From NCBI GenBank assembly GCA_003562475.1, contig PWUU01000083.1, forward strand, positions 1-33,835: DNA of 33,835 bases. The letters run 5' to 3'. Shown piece by piece: positions 22,345 through 30,142 of the stretch; the stretch's first letter is position 1; each line of letters begins with the position of its first letter. The notes below the pieces were generated by a model. The model was not told the origin of the DNA. It did no database searches and saw only the letters and a list, made by a program, of their open reading frames with translations. This stretch comes from Dehalococcoidia bacterium (lineage in GTDB: Bacteria > Chloroflexota > Dehalococcoidia > GIF9 > AB-539-J10). The translations under genes and the position numbers were made by a program.

Positions 22345-24099
22345 CTAACCTATGACGGCCAGCGTCTGGTTCACCTGCACTTTGTCTCCTGGTTGCAGGT
22401 TGATAACGATGACCTTGCCGTCCTCCGGAGCGGGGAGCACGTTTTCCATCTTCATTGCCTCAAGCACACAGATACCATCACCTGCCCGCACTTCATCGCC
22501 GATTTCGACAAGATACCGAATCAGCGTACCGGGCATGGGAGCTAGAAGAGGAGTGCCGGCGGCCGTCTCCGTCTCCTCCGGTGGCGGTGACTCCGTTTCT
22601 TTGGGTTGGGAAGTCAGTACTTCGGGTGTCGCACCGAGGCTGCCGGATCGAGCCTGCTCGAAAGCCTCATCCTCGCGGCGGATATCCTCCAGCGTCTTGC
22701 CCCTCGTTTCTTCCGGGGGTACTTCTAATCCATACTTCCACCGCAGGAAACGCATACCGGAAGTGGGATACAGCACGTATGTCAGAACATCCTCGGTGTC
22801 GCTGGTAATGTCCGCCACGTCACGCTTCGCAGCCTCGAGTTCGGGATCAAGGACATCGGCGGGGCGGCATGTGATAGGCTTCTCGCCTCGCTCGTAACCC
22901 TTCAAGATGATGGCCTCCACCTCGGGATCGACCTGAGCTGGAGGTCGCCCATACAGGCCGAAGACGTACGCCTTTACCTGTTCCGACACGACCTTGTAGC
23001 GACCAAAGAGCACGTTACTCACCGCCTGGGAACCGATTATCTGGCTCGTCGGGGTCACAAGCGGCGGATATCCAAGATCCTTTCTGGTCTGTGGCAACTC
23101 AGCATAGACATCGGCGAGCCTGTCGAGCGCATTCGCCTCTTTCAACTGCGCCACCATGTTGCTGAACATACCGCCTGGAACCTGGTGCCGGAGGACCGCA
23201 GTATCGATGACAGAGAATCCGGTGTCTACAAGGTAGTCACGGTACTTAGGCGCGAGACCTTCCAGCACATCGTCCAATTCGAAAATGCGGTCAAGATCGA
23301 GTTCCGTATCCCTGGGAGTGCCACGCAATGCTGCGACTATCGTCTCGACGGCCGTGTGTGAAGTCCTCATCGCAAGAGGAGCCAGGCACGTATCGAGAAT
23401 GTCGACACCGGCTTCAACCGCCTTCAAGAAGCTCGCAGGCGCCATGCCGCTCGTCGCATGACTATGCAGCGCAACCGGTATGTCGAGCGCAGCCTTCAAT
23501 GAAAAGATGAGGTCGTACGCATCGTCGGGCGACAGGAGGCCTGCCATATCCTTGACGCAGATGCTGTCCGCTCCCATATCCTGCAGAGTCAGCGCCTTAT
23601 CCACGAAGTAATCCACCGTGTACACCGGCCCACCCAGCTTATGCTCTGTGAGCGAGTAGCACACTGCCGCCTGGAGATGCTTACCACTCCTTTTTACGGC
23701 ATCCATAGCTGTCACCAGATTGCGTTCGTCGTTTAGCGCGTCGAATGCGCGGAACACATCGATGCCATTATCTGCTACGCGACGGACGAATTCCTCCACC
23801 ACGTCATCGGCATAGTTACGGTACCCCACCAGATTCTGTCCTCGGAGCAGCATCTGCAGCGGCGTGTGAGGCGCAGCTTTTCTGAGAAGACGGAGGCGCT
23901 CCCACGGGTCTTCATTCAGGAAGCGTGTCATAACATCAAATGTCGCGCCACCCCAGACCTCGATAGACCACAGGCCCAGCCCATCCAACCCTGGAGCAAG
24001 CGCAAGCAAGTCCTCCGTCCTCACCCTGGTGGCCAGCAAAGACTGGTGACCGTCGCGCAGTGTGAGGTCGGTAATCTGCACAGGCGTCGGTTCGTACAT
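22345..24099 (-). CDS. pycB: Pyruvate carboxylase subunit B / oxaloacetate decarboxylase alpha-type, biotin-containing
   Basis: A 584-residue protein. The carboxyltransferase domain occupies about residues 1-470, with TDLTLRDGHQSLLATRVRTE, WGGATFDVMTRFLNEDPWER, AFDALND, ADSICVKDMAGLLSP and ALHSHATSGMA (metal ligands). A Pro/Glu linker leads to the biotinyl domain (final 70 residues) with EAMKMEN, whose second Lys is biotinylated. With a separate biotin carboxylase subunit (not in this window) it makes oxaloacetate from pyruvate. The membrane subunits of a decarboxylase pump are absent, which favours the anaplerotic role. The ATG at 24099 has AAGGAG upstream; the longer frame has no homology. 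First gene of the operon. Confidence 0.93.
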   Translation of the reverse strand: MYEPTPVQITDLTLRDGHQSLLATRVRTEDLLALAPGLDGLGLWSIEVWGGATFDVMTRFLNEDPWERLRLLRKAAPHTPLQMLLRGQNLVGYRNYADDVVEEFVRRVADNGIDVFRAFDALNDERNLVTAMDAVKRSGKHLQAAVCYSLTEHKLGGPVYTVDYFVDKALTLQDMGADSICVKDMAGLLSPDDAYDLIFSLKAALDIPVALHSHATSGMAPASFLKAVEAGVDILDTCLAPLAMRTSHTAVETIVAALRGTPRDTELDLDRIFELDDVLEGLAPKYRDYLVDTGFSVIDTAVLRHQVPGGMFSNMVAQLKEANALDRLADVYAELPQTRKDLGYPPLVTPTSQIIGSQAVSNVLFGRYKVVSEQVKAYVFGLYGRPPAQVDPEVEAIILKGYERGEKPITCRPADVLDPELEAAKRDVADITSDTEDVLTYVLYPTSGMRFLRWKYGLEVPPEETRGKTLEDIRREDEAFEQARSGSLGATPEVLTSQPKETESPPPEETETAAGTPLLAPMPGTLIRYLVEIGDEVRAGDGICVLEAMKMENVLPAPEDGKVIVINLQPGDKVQVNQTLAVIG

Positions 24100-24124
24100 T
24101 ACGCGTTCGACTCCTTCGAGAGCA

Positions 24125-24153
24125 ATTATGCGGAATACGTATTCTACTGTGAA
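24125..24153 (-). promoter_or_regulatory. pycB operon promoter containing a 12 bp palindrome
   Basis: Minus strand: TTCACA (24153-24148), 17 bp, CATAAT (24130-24125); both boxes are 5 of 6 consensus. The predicted start near 24118 gives a leader of about 19 nt. The spacer is centred on GAATACGTATTC (24133-24144), a perfect palindrome well placed for a repressor or activator. Confidence 0.65.
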
Positions 24154-24158
24154 TCTAT

Positions 24159-24167
24159 TGCTATAAT
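24159..24167 (+). promoter_or_regulatory. Extended -10 promoter of folP
   Basis: TGCTATAAT is an exact extended -10 element (TGnTATAAT) with no -35 match at 16-18 bp. The predicted start near 24174 leaves a leader of about 37 nt to the folP ATG. It is divergent from the pycB promoter, with the palindrome 24133-24144 just upstream. Confidence 0.65.
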
Positions 24168-24210
24168 CAAAGACGCGTGCATCAGACATAGCGGTGCACG
24201 CAAACAGACC

Positions 24211-25026
24211 ATGGACAGGACACACTTCGTGTGGGGGACGCGCACGTTCCTGATGGGCATAGTGAATGTGTCTCCTGACTCCTTTGCCGGCGACGGCATA
24301 CACTCGCCAGTCACTGCCCTCGAAATCGCCACTCGCATGGTAAAGGAGGGAGCGGACATCATTGACATCGGCGGCGAATCGACGAGGCCAGGCTCGGAAC
24401 CGATATCCCTTGATGAAGAACTGTCACGCGTATTGCCGGTAGTTCGAGCCATACATCGCGACCTCGATATACTACTCAGTGTCGATACCTATAAGTATGA
24501 AGTGGCAAGGGCCGCTCTTGAGGCCGGGGCTGGCATCATCAACGACATCTGGGGTTTGAAGATGGAGCCGCGGCTTGCCGAACTAGCCGCCGAACACGGG
24601 GCAGGAATGGTCCTCATGAGCAACCAGCGCGATGTGGCGCCCAACCACGACGTGCAGTTTGACGACATCGTGCAAGTCGTCGCCGATGACCTGACGAGGG
24701 CCACCCGTCAGGCTATTGAGAGGGGCGTACCGGCAGATCGTATTATCATCGACCCGGGCATCGGCTTCGGAAAGACACAGCCACAGAATCTGCTGCTTTT
24801 GCGACGCCTCCACGAGTTGCGTTCGCTCGCTTACCCGCTTCTTATAGGCACTTCCAGGAAGTCCGTGCTGGGCCACGTGCTGCAACTTCCCCCGTCAGAA
24901 CGGCTGGAGGCCACAGCAGCGACCGTCGCACTTGCCATACAGAAGGGAGCAGACATCGTACGCGTACACGACGTCAAGGAGATGCGGCGCGTCTGCCAGA
25001 TCACAGACGCTATCGTACGGGGGTAG
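24211..25026 (+). CDS. folP: Dihydropteroate synthase
   Basis: A 271-residue TIM-barrel enzyme that joins p-aminobenzoate to the pterin pyrophosphate. Both signatures are present: LMGIVNVSPDSFAGDG (about residues 13-28) and ADIIDIGGESTRPGSEPIS (about 50-68). RIIIDPGIGFGKT and LLIGTSRKS complete the pterin site. The ATG at 24211 gives the normal N-terminus; the frame is open upstream, but that part overlaps pycB and precedes the predicted transcription start. It has no obvious ribosome site. It is the first gene of a folP-folK-queD run. Confidence 0.95.
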   Translation: MDRTHFVWGTRTFLMGIVNVSPDSFAGDGIHSPVTALEIATRMVKEGADIIDIGGESTRPGSEPISLDEELSRVLPVVRAIHRDLDILLSVDTYKYEVARAALEAGAGIINDIWGLKMEPRLAELAAEHGAGMVLMSNQRDVAPNHDVQFDDIVQVVADDLTRATRQAIERGVPADRIIIDPGIGFGKTQPQNLLLLRRLHELRSLAYPLLIGTSRKSVLGHVLQLPPSERLEATAATVALAIQKGADIVRVHDVKEMRRVCQITDAIVRG

Positions 25027-25030
25027 CAAC

Positions 25031-25543
25031 ATGCCACAGACAGACGTATATCTCGGTCTGGGATCAAACATTGGCGACAGGGCAGGAAACCTCACCGCAG
25101 CCCTTCGGGCTCTATCGCCCTACATGGAGCTAGTGACGGTTTCGAACGTCTACGAGACGGAACCCGTAGGCTTCGACCACCAGCCTCACTTCCTCAACCT
25201 CGTCTGCCACACGGTGATGGCCATGTCTCCGGGGGAGCTTCTCCACCGCACACAAGCCATAGAGGCACAGCTTGGGCGACGACCCGCCTTCAGGAACGGA
25301 CCACGCGTCATTGATATCGACATCCTGCTCTACGGCAACATCTGTATCCATACCGAGAAACTGGAGATCCCGCATCCGGGCATTCCCACAAGGTCGTTTG
25401 TACTCGCGCCGCTGGCCGAGATAGCTCCCGACTTCGTACACCCCACGCTGCAGAAAACCATCAAACAACTACTGCGCGAGACTCCCGATCACCACTGGGT
25501 CCGCGCTGTACATGGAGGTGACGATGTACCAGTTGTTCGTTGA
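25031..25543 (+). CDS. folK: 2-amino-4-hydroxy-6-hydroxymethyldihydropteridine pyrophosphokinase
   Basis: A 170-residue HPPK that transfers pyrophosphate from ATP to the hydroxymethyl pterin, the step just before FolP. Motifs seen: VYLGLGSNIGDRAGN at the N-terminus, YETEPVGF, the signature GPRVIDIDILLYG with the Mg-binding Asp pair, and EIPHPGIPTRSFVLAPLAEI. It begins 4 nt after the folP stop and overlaps the pterin synthase gene by 20 nt. No dihydroneopterin aldolase (folB) lies beside it. Confidence 0.96.
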   Translation: MPQTDVYLGLGSNIGDRAGNLTAALRALSPYMELVTVSNVYETEPVGFDHQPHFLNLVCHTVMAMSPGELLHRTQAIEAQLGRRPAFRNGPRVIDIDILLYGNICIHTEKLEIPHPGIPTRSFVLAPLAEIAPDFVHPTLQKTIKQLLRETPDHHWVRAVHGGDDVPVVR

Positions 25544-25892
25544 AGAACACTTCGACGCGGCGCACTACCTGCCCGAGTATCACGGAAAATGTGAGCGGAT
25601 GCACGGCCATCGGTTCAAAGTTGTGATCCGCGCCGAGAGCCCAACTATCGGCACGGATGGTATGGCCTACGACTTTGCAGAGATGAAACGCGACCTGCGT
25701 GAGGCGTTAGCACAGCTGGATCATCGCTGCCTTAACGAGCTCGACCAGTTCACAACAGTACCGCCCTCAAGCGAACACATCGCGTCCTGGCTTTATGAAA
25801 CACTGCAGCCACGGTTCGCAGGCAAGCCGGTACGCCTCAGCGCCGTCGAGGTATGGGAGTCTCCCACCACCGGAGTAGTTTTCACTCCTTAG
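25524..25892 (+). CDS. 6-pyruvoyl-tetrahydropterin synthase/QueD family protein
   Basis: A 122-residue T-fold enzyme. Zinc ligands are His14 (FDAAHYLP), His27 and His29 (MHGH). The catalytic motif reads C23-E24-R-M-HGH, which holds both the QueD cysteine (CxxxHGH) and the glutamate of PTPS-III proteins (ExxHGH) that replace FolB in some bacteria. LDHRCLNE near residue 65 is the second active-site element. The ATG at 25524 has GGAGGTG 3 nt upstream; an ATG at 25512 would place that site inside the gene. Overlap with folK and absence of folB suggest a folate role, possibly along with queuosine. The exact reaction is unresolved. Confidence 0.88.
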   Translation: MYQLFVEEHFDAAHYLPEYHGKCERMHGHRFKVVIRAESPTIGTDGMAYDFAEMKRDLREALAQLDHRCLNELDQFTTVPPSSEHIASWLYETLQPRFAGKPVRLSAVEVWESPTTGVVFTP

Positions 25893-26071
25893 TCCTGCAT
25901 CTCAGGTGGCAGGAGATTCGGAATCGCATCTGTGATGGGATAATAGTAGTCACAACCCCTGCAATAGAGAGAGCCAGTCACAATCTCCGCGTCATCCCGT
26001 TCCGTCACCGTCAGTCCGAGGTGACCCTTGCAGACGGGACAGACCAGTATCTCGACCAGTTCCTCTTTCAT
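25889..26071 (-). CDS. Trm112-like zinc-ribbon protein
   Basis: A 60-residue protein of the Trm112/YcaR family. It opens KEELVEILVCPVCKGHLGL with Cys11 and Cys14, has a second knuckle CRGC (Cys37, Cys40), and ends in the family-typical YYPITDAIPNLLPPE. Eukaryotic and archaeal Trm112 activates methyltransferases; bacterial members are poorly understood. An exact extended -10 lies only 9 nt before the ATG, so the message should be leaderless. Its stop overlaps the stop of the convergent pterin synthase gene (TTAG, 25889-25892). Confidence 0.9.
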   Translation of the reverse strand: MKEELVEILVCPVCKGHLGLTVTERDDAEIVTGSLYCRGCDYYYPITDAIPNLLPPEMQD

Positions 26072-26080
26072 TCGGAGCGT

Positions 26081-26089
26081 ATTATAGCA
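26081..26089 (-). promoter_or_regulatory. Extended -10 promoter of the Trm112-like gene (leaderless)
   Basis: The minus strand reads TGCTATAAT (26089-26081), an exact TGnTATAAT. Only nine bases separate it from the ATG at 26071, placing the transcription start at or within about 3 nt of the start codon. Confidence 0.65.
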
Positions 26090-26122
26090 GCGTCTCCCGC
26101 GTGAGCAGTGTGCGCGGGCCAG

Positions 26123-26131
26123 TGCTATAAT
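26123..26131 (+). promoter_or_regulatory. Extended -10 promoter of the 110-residue protein gene
   Basis: TGCTATAAT on the plus strand, 21 nt before the ATG at 26153, with GAGGAG between them. It is divergent from the identical element at 26089-26081; the two TATAAT boxes are about 40 bp apart. Confidence 0.6.
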
Positions 26132-26152
26132 TCCGTGAGGAGAATAGTGAGT

Positions 26153-26485
26153 ATGACCGTCCAGATAAAGAAGACGTATCGCGGCCTCAACCCGGAAATG
26201 CTGTACGACGAGATTCGGGACACTGTCGGGCGACATGGGCTTAATGCCGCACAGGCAAACCTCCAGACCTATTCAGTTTCGAGCGGAGCGACGCAGTCGC
26301 GCGTGACCGTTCCGGTGCGCAACAGCGACGGCACAGAGTGTGGCAGCATTCACATCCTGGGCTCAGCCCATGGCGATGTGCGAATGACTGTCATCCTGCA
26401 TGACACGCTTGTTTCGTCCGAGGTCGTGCAGGCGCTGCAAGCCGACATCGACTTCATGCTCGGAGCATACGAGGTGAAGTGGTAA
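26153..26485 (+). CDS. Conserved-looking protein of unknown function (110 residues)
   Basis: I do not recognise this protein. It is soluble, with no signal or membrane helix. It looks alpha/beta: an N-terminal helix (PEMLYDEIRDTVGRHG), a run of alternating strands (QSRVTVPVRNSDGTECGSIHI, VRMTVILHD) and a C-terminal helix (SEVVQALQADIDFMLGAYEV). GAGGAG lies 10 nt before the ATG, and a GTG 6 nt earlier is also possible. It is divergently transcribed from the Trm112-like gene and has its own promoter. A clear ribosome site, promoter and normal codon use support a real gene. Confidence 0.75.
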   Translation: MTVQIKKTYRGLNPEMLYDEIRDTVGRHGLNAAQANLQTYSVSSGATQSRVTVPVRNSDGTECGSIHILGSAHGDVRMTVILHDTLVSSEVVQALQADIDFMLGAYEVKW

Positions 26486-26547
26486 TCTCGACCCGCAGGG
26501 CGTGCGCATAGCGATAGCGAGGCCGGCGGCAGCCTGGGCCATCGTTC

Positions 26548-27870
26548 TCAAGGCACTACATCCGTATAGCGCGCCAACCGTGCCGAGGTACGGTAAAGGT
26601 CCTGTACCGTGATGCCTGCTGTTTCCATGGCATCCATTATGTCGCCAATCCTCTCCTGCACCAGGCCCACATGCAGGCGCATGAGCTGGCAGATCTGGGT
26701 TGTTCGTTCTGGAGAACCGGCCAATACCTGCACGGGACACCTGCCACCACAGTACGGATTCACGCCACACCAATCACAACCCAATACGACTCGATAACCG
26801 ACAAGAGAGTGCAACGACTGTCGCAACAACTCCGCGGATGCATCAGGAGACAATGCCCCAATGGACAAAGGCAAGTCCGCACATGCGGTGAGCCTGCCAC
26901 CCACGATGTCGTAGTTCTCAGCCAGCTCGACAGCACACGCGCTGTGCCCACGGGCCCTGCCGCAAAGCAGATAGAGTATCAGTTCGTTTATGTGAACGAT
27001 GGATAGCAGCCTGCCCTGGCACAATTGCATCACGTAGGTGTCCAGCACCTCTTCCAGCTCCTCAGCATAGAACCGCACATACGCCGGAAAATCGCGGTAC
27101 GGCGCGGGTGACTCCGCCCAGTGCCAGAAGAAATGACCAACGAGACCCCGCTGATAGTACCTCATGAACTGATTGAAGCAGGACTGAAGCGACTGGTGCT
27201 CCCGGAGCGTTGACCAGAAGAGAATGTCTCCACAGAAGACCTGTGGCAACCGCATAAGGCCAGCCTCTATGGATGCGAGATCCGTACCGGGGCGACAGCG
27301 ACGATGCTGCTCTTGATCACCATCTATGGACACCGAGAGGATTCCCACCCGTTTCCAGAGTTCAGGATGCATTTCGATGCCTCTCCACAAGAGCTGTCCG
27401 TTGGTGTACAGCATGTAGCTCGTCCGAGCCGCAATAGGAGAGCAGTCCAGTCGCTCAATGAGCTCACCGATTCGGTCTATCGCCAGCAGCGGTTCACCGC
27501 CGTACAGGGCTACCGTCACCGGCCGGATGCCACATGCCATAGCCACACGAACAATCGCGTCGGCGTCCCGAGCAGGATCGCATTCCAACTCTGCCACCAG
27601 ATGTGCCCTCTCGGCACACCCTGAGGCGATGGCTGTGTTGATACATCCGTCACACTGCGCATTGCACCGGCCCGTCACCGTGAGGTGGATAATAACGTCG
27701 TCCACTTCAGTGTACCCGCCATCGCACACCGGCACACCGGACATGCACACAGCATCGGGTCGCGCCAGGTCGCCAAACCGTGGGTGCACTGGTCCGCGCC
27801 GGCTACGCAACTCGGAGAGTCTGCGCATCAGCCGAGACGCGGCACGGAGATCCTCAGTTCCAGTGTACAT
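26548..27870 (-). CDS. Radical SAM/SPASM-domain enzyme
   Basis: A 440-residue cytoplasmic enzyme. The radical SAM cluster motif is Cys69, 73, 76 (TGRCNAQCDGC), followed by the SAM-binding ALYGGEPLL. The C-terminal SPASM-type cysteines are Cys365, 368, 374, 378 and 394 (CDWCGVNPYCGGRCP), which bind auxiliary clusters. Family members modify peptides or proteins (sulfatase maturases, RiPP maturases) or small substrates. A 50-residue N-terminal region before the core is unassigned. AAGGAG lies 4 nt before the ATG. It follows the MFS and hydrolase genes on the same strand, 42 nt downstream. No sulfatase is in the window. Confidence 0.88.
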   Translation of the reverse strand: MYTGTEDLRAASRLMRRLSELRSRRGPVHPRFGDLARPDAVCMSGVPVCDGGYTEVDDVIIHLTVTGRCNAQCDGCINTAIASGCAERAHLVAELECDPARDADAIVRVAMACGIRPVTVALYGGEPLLAIDRIGELIERLDCSPIAARTSYMLYTNGQLLWRGIEMHPELWKRVGILSVSIDGDQEQHRRCRPGTDLASIEAGLMRLPQVFCGDILFWSTLREHQSLQSCFNQFMRYYQRGLVGHFFWHWAESPAPYRDFPAYVRFYAEELEEVLDTYVMQLCQGRLLSIVHINELILYLLCGRARGHSACAVELAENYDIVGGRLTACADLPLSIGALSPDASAELLRQSLHSLVGYRVVLGCDWCGVNPYCGGRCPVQVLAGSPERTTQICQLMRLHVGLVQERIGDIMDAMETAGITVQDLYRTSARLARYTDVVP

Positions 27871-27912
27871 CTGACTCCTTGAGGCGCATGGTGGTCATCT
27901 GGACAGGAAGCA

Positions 27913-29151
27913 TCAATCTCCAGCGGTTTTTCGGAGAAGGAGCACGGCACAGATGACAGTGATTATGAACAGTACACTGCCACTGGCCGTGAAGGCAACG
28001 GTGAAGCCAAACCGGTCTATGAGAAACCCCACTACAGGGGCAAGCACGCCGCTACCCTCCATGGAACCGAAGTAGTACAGGCCAAGCACGGAAGAACGCC
28101 TGTCCGCAGGTGTGTGCTCGACCACATAGGACTCCGATGCAGGTGCGCGCGCGTACATGACCGCCCCGAGAACAAGCAGAATGCCCATTGCGATCAGCGC
28201 CGAGCCAACGAGATCAAGCAGTACCAGTGCGGGTCCTGAAATCAGTGCACAGCCGATCACTACTCGCATCCTGCCGATGCGGTCAGAGAGGTAGCCACCC
28301 AACACCGCTGCCCATAGCCCGGTTGAGTAGAACAGGGCTACCGCCAGAGCCGCATGGTGCTCCGCATAACCGAACACGTCGACCAGATAGAGGGGAATGA
28401 ACGTCAGCACAGCGAGGATCGCCGCCACCGTGAAGCTGGTGAGCGCAAGAAACGTGGCCATCCGACGCCAGTCAACCCCGACCCTTTCGCCATTCTGTTG
28501 CGGCGCACCGGGAGATTGACTCACTGATCCTGCATCCACGACAACAGGGCGTTCCCTGCGACCGAGCAACACGAAGAACGTCATCCCGAAGATCAGTGCT
28601 GGGACAGCCAGTCCGACGAACGGCATGCGCCAACCCCACGCTGCAGCCACAGCAGCAGCCACAAGCGGGGCAAGGAAATAACTGACGCTCCCGCCCACCA
28701 TATGCACACCTAGCGCTCTACCCCGGTGAGAAGGTTCGGTCACGCGCGAGATTGCGGACGGGGCTGCGGGATGATAGCCACCGCCAAGTAATCCCATGAG
28801 GGCAAGGGACACCAGCAACATCGTATAGCTGAGCGAGAGCCCCACCATAAGGCCCGTGAGAGCAACTCCGCTGATGCCCACCAGCAGCAGGCGCCGGGCC
28901 CCGAACCTGTCCGCAAGCCATCCAGCCGGCATCTGAGAGAACCCGTAGGGGATCGAGAACGCAGAGACCACAAGCGCAGCCCGCGTGTAGTCAAGCCCGA
29001 ACTCGTCGCGAATGAACGGCAGCAAGGGTACGGGTAGGGCCGTCACAAGATGATGCGCCAGGTGCGCACACGAAAAGAGCACGACGATCCCGGCCGGAAG
29101 AGACAGCCGAAATCCTGCACGGGTCGTTGGCGCGTCAGGTCTCTTGCTCAT
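27913..29151 (-). CDS. Major facilitator superfamily transporter
   Basis: A 412-residue protein with 12 predicted helices. The cytoplasmic loop 2-3 motif GWLADRFGARRLLLVG (about residues 68-83) and a second, weaker copy GYLSDRIGRMRVVIG after helix 8 are typical of MFS carriers. The start at 29151 overlaps the hydrolase stop (ATGA), implying coupled translation; the ATG at 29175 lies inside the hydrolase gene and is less likely. Substrate unknown. Linkage to a hydrolase and a radical SAM enzyme suggests export or uptake of a small molecule handled by them. Confidence 0.9.
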   Translation of the reverse strand: MSKRPDAPTTRAGFRLSLPAGIVVLFSCAHLAHHLVTALPVPLLPFIRDEFGLDYTRAALVVSAFSIPYGFSQMPAGWLADRFGARRLLLVGISGVALTGLMVGLSLSYTMLLVSLALMGLLGGGYHPAAPSAISRVTEPSHRGRALGVHMVGGSVSYFLAPLVAAAVAAAWGWRMPFVGLAVPALIFGMTFFVLLGRRERPVVVDAGSVSQSPGAPQQNGERVGVDWRRMATFLALTSFTVAAILAVLTFIPLYLVDVFGYAEHHAALAVALFYSTGLWAAVLGGYLSDRIGRMRVVIGCALISGPALVLLDLVGSALIAMGILLVLGAVMYARAPASESYVVEHTPADRRSSVLGLYYFGSMEGSGVLAPVVGFLIDRFGFTVAFTASGSVLFIITVICAVLLLRKTAGD

Positions 29152-29879
29152 CGGGTCATCCGCTGCGTGATCCACGCAGCCACGTCATCGATTACATCCC
29201 GTGAGGCACTCAGGTAGTGGCACTCCCCGCGATACTCCCGGTAGTCAGCCCGATACTTGCCGGCGATACGCCGCGCGACAGCGGGAGGCGTTGCCCTGTC
29301 CTTTGAGCCAACTGCCACCAGTGCCGGACAATCTACTCTACGTTCATCAATTGCAACAGCTCCCCGAAAGATGTCCCACAGCGCTCTGCCCGATTCATAC
29401 ACAAACGACCGGTACACTACGGACTGCTCGCGGGGTGACAGCGTGTTGAGAAGTCCGTATCGTGCGTTGCCAGGCGGGATTATAAACGGCCTGCGACACA
29501 ATGCATCGAGGATGTTCGCCGATACTGCCAGGACTACCGATGGGCTGACCGGGACTACGCCTCGGGGCGCCACAGGGCTGAGCAGTACGAGCGCATGGAG
29601 TGCCTGCAGTTCCGCCAGTTTCTGAGCAACGAGCGCCCCCATGCTGTGTCCTACCACAACGGGAGGAGTTGCAAGCGCCGAAGCAACCTCCCTCACCTGA
29701 CCCACATAGTCCATGATGCCGACATGGTGAAGGCCGGCAGTGTCCTGTGGTAGCTCGTGGCACAGCAGCGTCACTGCGTGAGTCTCGAAACCGCGGCTCT
29801 CAAGAACCCGACGGAAGCGGTTCCAGTGTCCAGAATCAGCCCACATTCCGTGGATGAACAGGACTGGCGGGTGATTCAC
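29148..29879 (-). CDS. Alpha/beta hydrolase
   Basis: A 243-residue cytoplasmic hydrolase. It begins VLFIHGMWADSGHWNRF (the oxyanion HG motif). The nucleophile elbow is VVGHSMGAL. The catalytic Asp is probably in VGSKDRATPP, and the His in GECHYLS. The start is GTG at 29879 with GGAG 11 nt upstream. It is the first gene of a hydrolase-MFS-radical SAM run. Possible roles include an esterase or lactonase; the substrate cannot be read from sequence. A TATACT box near 29936 (minus) may be part of its promoter, but no -35 was found. Confidence 0.88.
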   Translation of the reverse strand: MNHPPVLFIHGMWADSGHWNRFRRVLESRGFETHAVTLLCHELPQDTAGLHHVGIMDYVGQVREVASALATPPVVVGHSMGALVAQKLAELQALHALVLLSPVAPRGVVPVSPSVVLAVSANILDALCRRPFIIPPGNARYGLLNTLSPREQSVVYRSFVYESGRALWDIFRGAVAIDERRVDCPALVAVGSKDRATPPAVARRIAGKYRADYREYRGECHYLSASRDVIDDVAAWITQRMTR

Positions 29880-30142
29880 GTTCTGCGATGCTCCACACTG
29901 CTGACCATAGAATACGCTGCGGAGCGCTCAGTATAGCCGTTTTTCGAACACGAGGGAACCGACCCAACAAACGGCAGGAGATGGTGACGCAACACGGGCT
30001 TAAGCAACAACCAGGTGGCGCGCGGCCAAAGCCATGCCAGAAGGTCACCGCCTCGAGAGATTCACGTGTGTTATCGAACCTACGGGCGGAGACGCTCCAG
30101 TCGGGACAGGCGATGCCAGTGCCATACTCGATCCGTGGCTTG

